In this document: in pieces, positions 61,422-64,000 of the stretch | Layout of the letters: each line of letters starts with the position of its first letter | Position numbering within the stretch: the first letter of the stretch is position 1 | Source of the DNA: Daphnia pulex | Taxonomy: Eukaryota; Arthropoda; Branchiopoda; Diplostraca; Daphniidae | Assembly: GCF_021134715.1 (NCBI RefSeq) | Contig: NC_060027.1 | Span: forward strand, 1,860,001-1,924,000 | Direction of reading: 5' to 3' | DNA length: 64,000 nucleotides | The notes under the pieces: model-generated | What the model was told of the DNA's origin: nothing | The model's database searches: none | Seen by the model: the letters and a program-made list of their open reading frames with translations, nothing else | Program-made: the position numbers and the translations under genes

Positions 61422-64000
61422 TGGCGGAATAGATATCGTCAGTTACCACTAAAAATTTCCACACAATAACTGCCGATAAATGTTTAAAGAGATGTGCAAA
61501 GTAACTAAAACTGACTGTTTTGACAGCTGAAAATTATCGAAAAGCCATCTAGCGTTAGAAAAAAGAAACGTCTAATAATACTTTGCGCGCAAGAAGGCCC
61601 TGATTTTTGAATTACTACATAGACATAGAGTTTAACGCAAGTAGATTGCTAGTAGATAATCTAAGAAAATAAGTCAATTGTCGGGTACCTGGGCATAATT
61701 CGGTGGAGAGTGACAGGCGGACTGAAGCGACTGGTCTAACTCGGTAGTGAAGTACGATAAATTGTTAAGCAGCATAATAAGCAAAGAAGCTAGATGAGTG
61801 TGGGTAGCGAAGATAAGGATGGAGCAGAGAGTTGGTAGAAGTCAATCTTCTGTAATGGACAAAGGCCAGCATCAAGGACCTCTGTGCCAGGAACACACAA
61901 TTCCAATAAAGAAACTGCGTTGTAGATTGGCATCGGCGGCTGACTCGCGAAATTCAATGGATCCAATGGGATACCGCACAACCTATGAATTCCATAAGCA
62001 AAGAACAGAAAAAGGTTTTAACATTGCAGTGAGGCCCATAAATACCCACAGCCAAGGTTGAATTCAAAGTTAATGACATGATAAAGCGAGAACATAGAAG
62101 CACACCTTTACCTCAATCTGTTGTAGGCTTCCTATTACTCGTTTCTTGTAGCTATGAAGTGGGAGATGCAGGGAATGGCAGCAATACAATTTCATGACGC
62201 AACAACCCCACCAAAAGTGTTCAAAGGTGTAAACATCTTTCAGGCAAGAAGGAACCTGTTAAACAAATGGGTGTGAATTTTAGATTATTTTATTGCATTG
62301 ATGGATGATGAGGTAGTAAATTCGGAAGGTTATGCTTACCTGTAACCATATATGCAATGCCACAACTTTTGGGCATAACAGCTTGCAGTTTTGTCTAAGA
62401 TGTGAGAGGATGATGCAGATGAAGCTGAGCGTGTGTGTTTACAGAAGTGTTGAGCAATTTTCTCTTAAAATGGGGTCCAAATTCAATCTGATGACTAGAC
62501 GGCAGGTACATTTTCTAGAATTCCAAGTAAAGTACACAATTAGTCAACTGGTCAAGTACACAGAGAGTGATAGAAAATTTGCTACTATGTAGTTAGAATA
62601 ATCACAATAAGCTTACATGTAAATAATTGGTTGATTTTGGGCAGTAAAACATGAAAATTCGAAATCAGAAGATGACAAATCTCTTCACACATTTCGCCAT
62701 TTTCAAAACAATACCAACACCATCTAGCGGCACACTGGACAATCGTCTGAATTGTAAAAACAACCGCTAGATGATGCCAGTGCTTCATGCAGACGAGACG
62801 ATTGTCCCAAGCTCCGAAAGTCCGAAGTCTCCGAAGGAAGCTGAAATCTGAAATGTGGAAAATAGAAAGAATTCGATAAGTGAAATCAATATTCAGCCTA
62901 AGTTAACAATAATGTTTTTTAAGCTGAAAAACTGAAAGATGAATGGACTGGGTATTATGTTAACTAAATATTCTAATGCATATTTACCAGTTCTTCCATT
63001 TGTCATCATTTGCCAGACGTAATGACGACCATTGTTGAAGCTGGCCAGGAATTCTAAGCTGTCATCAATCCTGCAGCTGTAGTGTGCCTTTACCACAGAC
63101 TACGAAGTGTCTATACTAAAAATGGAATCAAAAATTGTAATATCACAGCAATCTTACAAATTTTCTGTTCTTGTCTTTCAGATGCATGTTTTGTAAATGG
63201 TGAATCTCAAATGAATCCAAGAACTTTGAGTTGTCATTTCACTTAATTGACTTTCTTTTCCGATTTTAATAATGGTGAGCTGCAGTCAGAGCATGTAAAC
63301 TAAATAACAATGTTCTACATCTACAATCAATTGTGTTTATCCTGAGGTTTTTGTTTGATTTTTCTAGGTGATATTGCAGACATACCGTATTGCAAGTTCT
63401 TACCTGAGCAGCTGAGCTCTTCCTTTCTGTGGTTCCTTTCAATTGATTCTTTTGAGGTATTGCTTGTTGTCACTGCAATCTTGTTTTAAAATTGACATCT
63501 AAATAATCTTTTTAGTTTATTCCTCACCACTGTTCCAGACCTTATCCACTAGTGGAATATGCAAGAAATGTTGATTATTATTCCAGGTATCTTGTCATTA
63601 TCTATTTTTTTTTACTACATTCTTAGTTAGTCATTTTATTTAATTTCAGGTTAACCCTTGCTACAATTTGAAGAAGTTGATGGTTACAGAATATTTTTTT
63701 TTTTATCAATATCAAAAATTAGTTAGATGTAGATAATTTAGAACTGCATATCTGGGCTCCCTTCTTTTCTGTGGCTCCGTTTCCCTAAGTAACCACTAAC
63801 CAAAGCCCGCTGTGAAATCAGGAGGACGAGGAGGTCGCTGGTCGAACGGGGATTTGGGATTGGGAAGGTGTATGACCTGAGGAAAACTTTTGGAGGGTCA
63901 TGAGTCTAATCAGGAAGTTTAGTATGACTAATCACATCCTAGAAAATTTGCATTGCCCACTTTTTTCTTCTTCATTGTTCAAGGAATGTGTCTGAATTAC
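61422..64000. other. right end, no gene recognised
   Basis: Short frames (for example 61798-62061 plus, 62332-62592 plus, 62893-63096 minus) lack recognisable domains or splice context. Several acceptor-like tracts lie near 63366-63650. An intron or non-coding transcript cannot be excluded. Confidence 0.35.

Overview
The window looks like nuclear DNA of an arthropod, most likely a branchiopod crustacean of the Daphnia type. This is inferred from AT-rich DNA, small genes with short GT-AG introns (often 55-100 bases), metazoan house-keeping genes packed head to head, and lineage-type families (Tyr/Pro-rich secreted proteins, an ankyrin/kinase receptor-like protein). No rRNA, tRNA or CRISPR was seen. 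The species is not proven by anything in the sequence.

Layout. 0-6 kb is gene-poor, with one possible terminal exon at the left edge. 6.0-7.9 kb holds a secreted Lys-Thr-Glu-Lys-Pro repeat protein and a decayed second copy; the first copy carries a small hAT-like insertion that the second lacks. 8.2-12.2 kb (minus) is DNA topoisomerase 3-beta. Directly upstream of it, 12.3-14.3 kb is a 2-kb element with 102-base terminal inverted repeats. 14.8-19.8 kb (minus) is a full ABCB/P-glycoprotein transporter with a TATA promoter. 22.0-24.5 kb (minus) is a cueball-like YWTD/EGF membrane protein, head to head with CSTF1 (24.9-26.7, plus). 26.8-27.7 kb (minus) is isopentenyl-diphosphate isomerase. 27.87-28.44 kb is a perfect 269-base inverted repeat. 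29.5-30.9 kb (minus) is WDR82, head to head with CARM1 (31.4-34.1, plus). 34.9-42.6 kb (minus) is a gene encoding a Tyr-motif-rich N-terminus, a PH domain and a divergent actin fold in one protein.

47.2-52.2 kb (plus) is a nine-exon gene that I could follow in frame from start to stop. It encodes pseudokinase, kinase, about 14 ankyrin repeats and a C-terminal membrane anchor. It is followed by the C-terminal half of an MFS transporter, two tandem Tyr/Gly-rich secreted proteins (minus), an array of decayed Tyr-rich secreted-protein copies, and a piggyBac-like MITE plus a second MITE at 60.4-61.4 kb. From 61.4 kb to the end I recognise no gene.

The most unusual items are the kinase-ankyrin-anchor protein, the PH-actin fusion, the perfect inverted repeat and the 2-kb TIR element sitting about 100 bases from the TOP3B start codon. 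The conserved genes appear functionally independent (DNA topology, efflux, RNA 3' processing, isoprenoids, chromatin).
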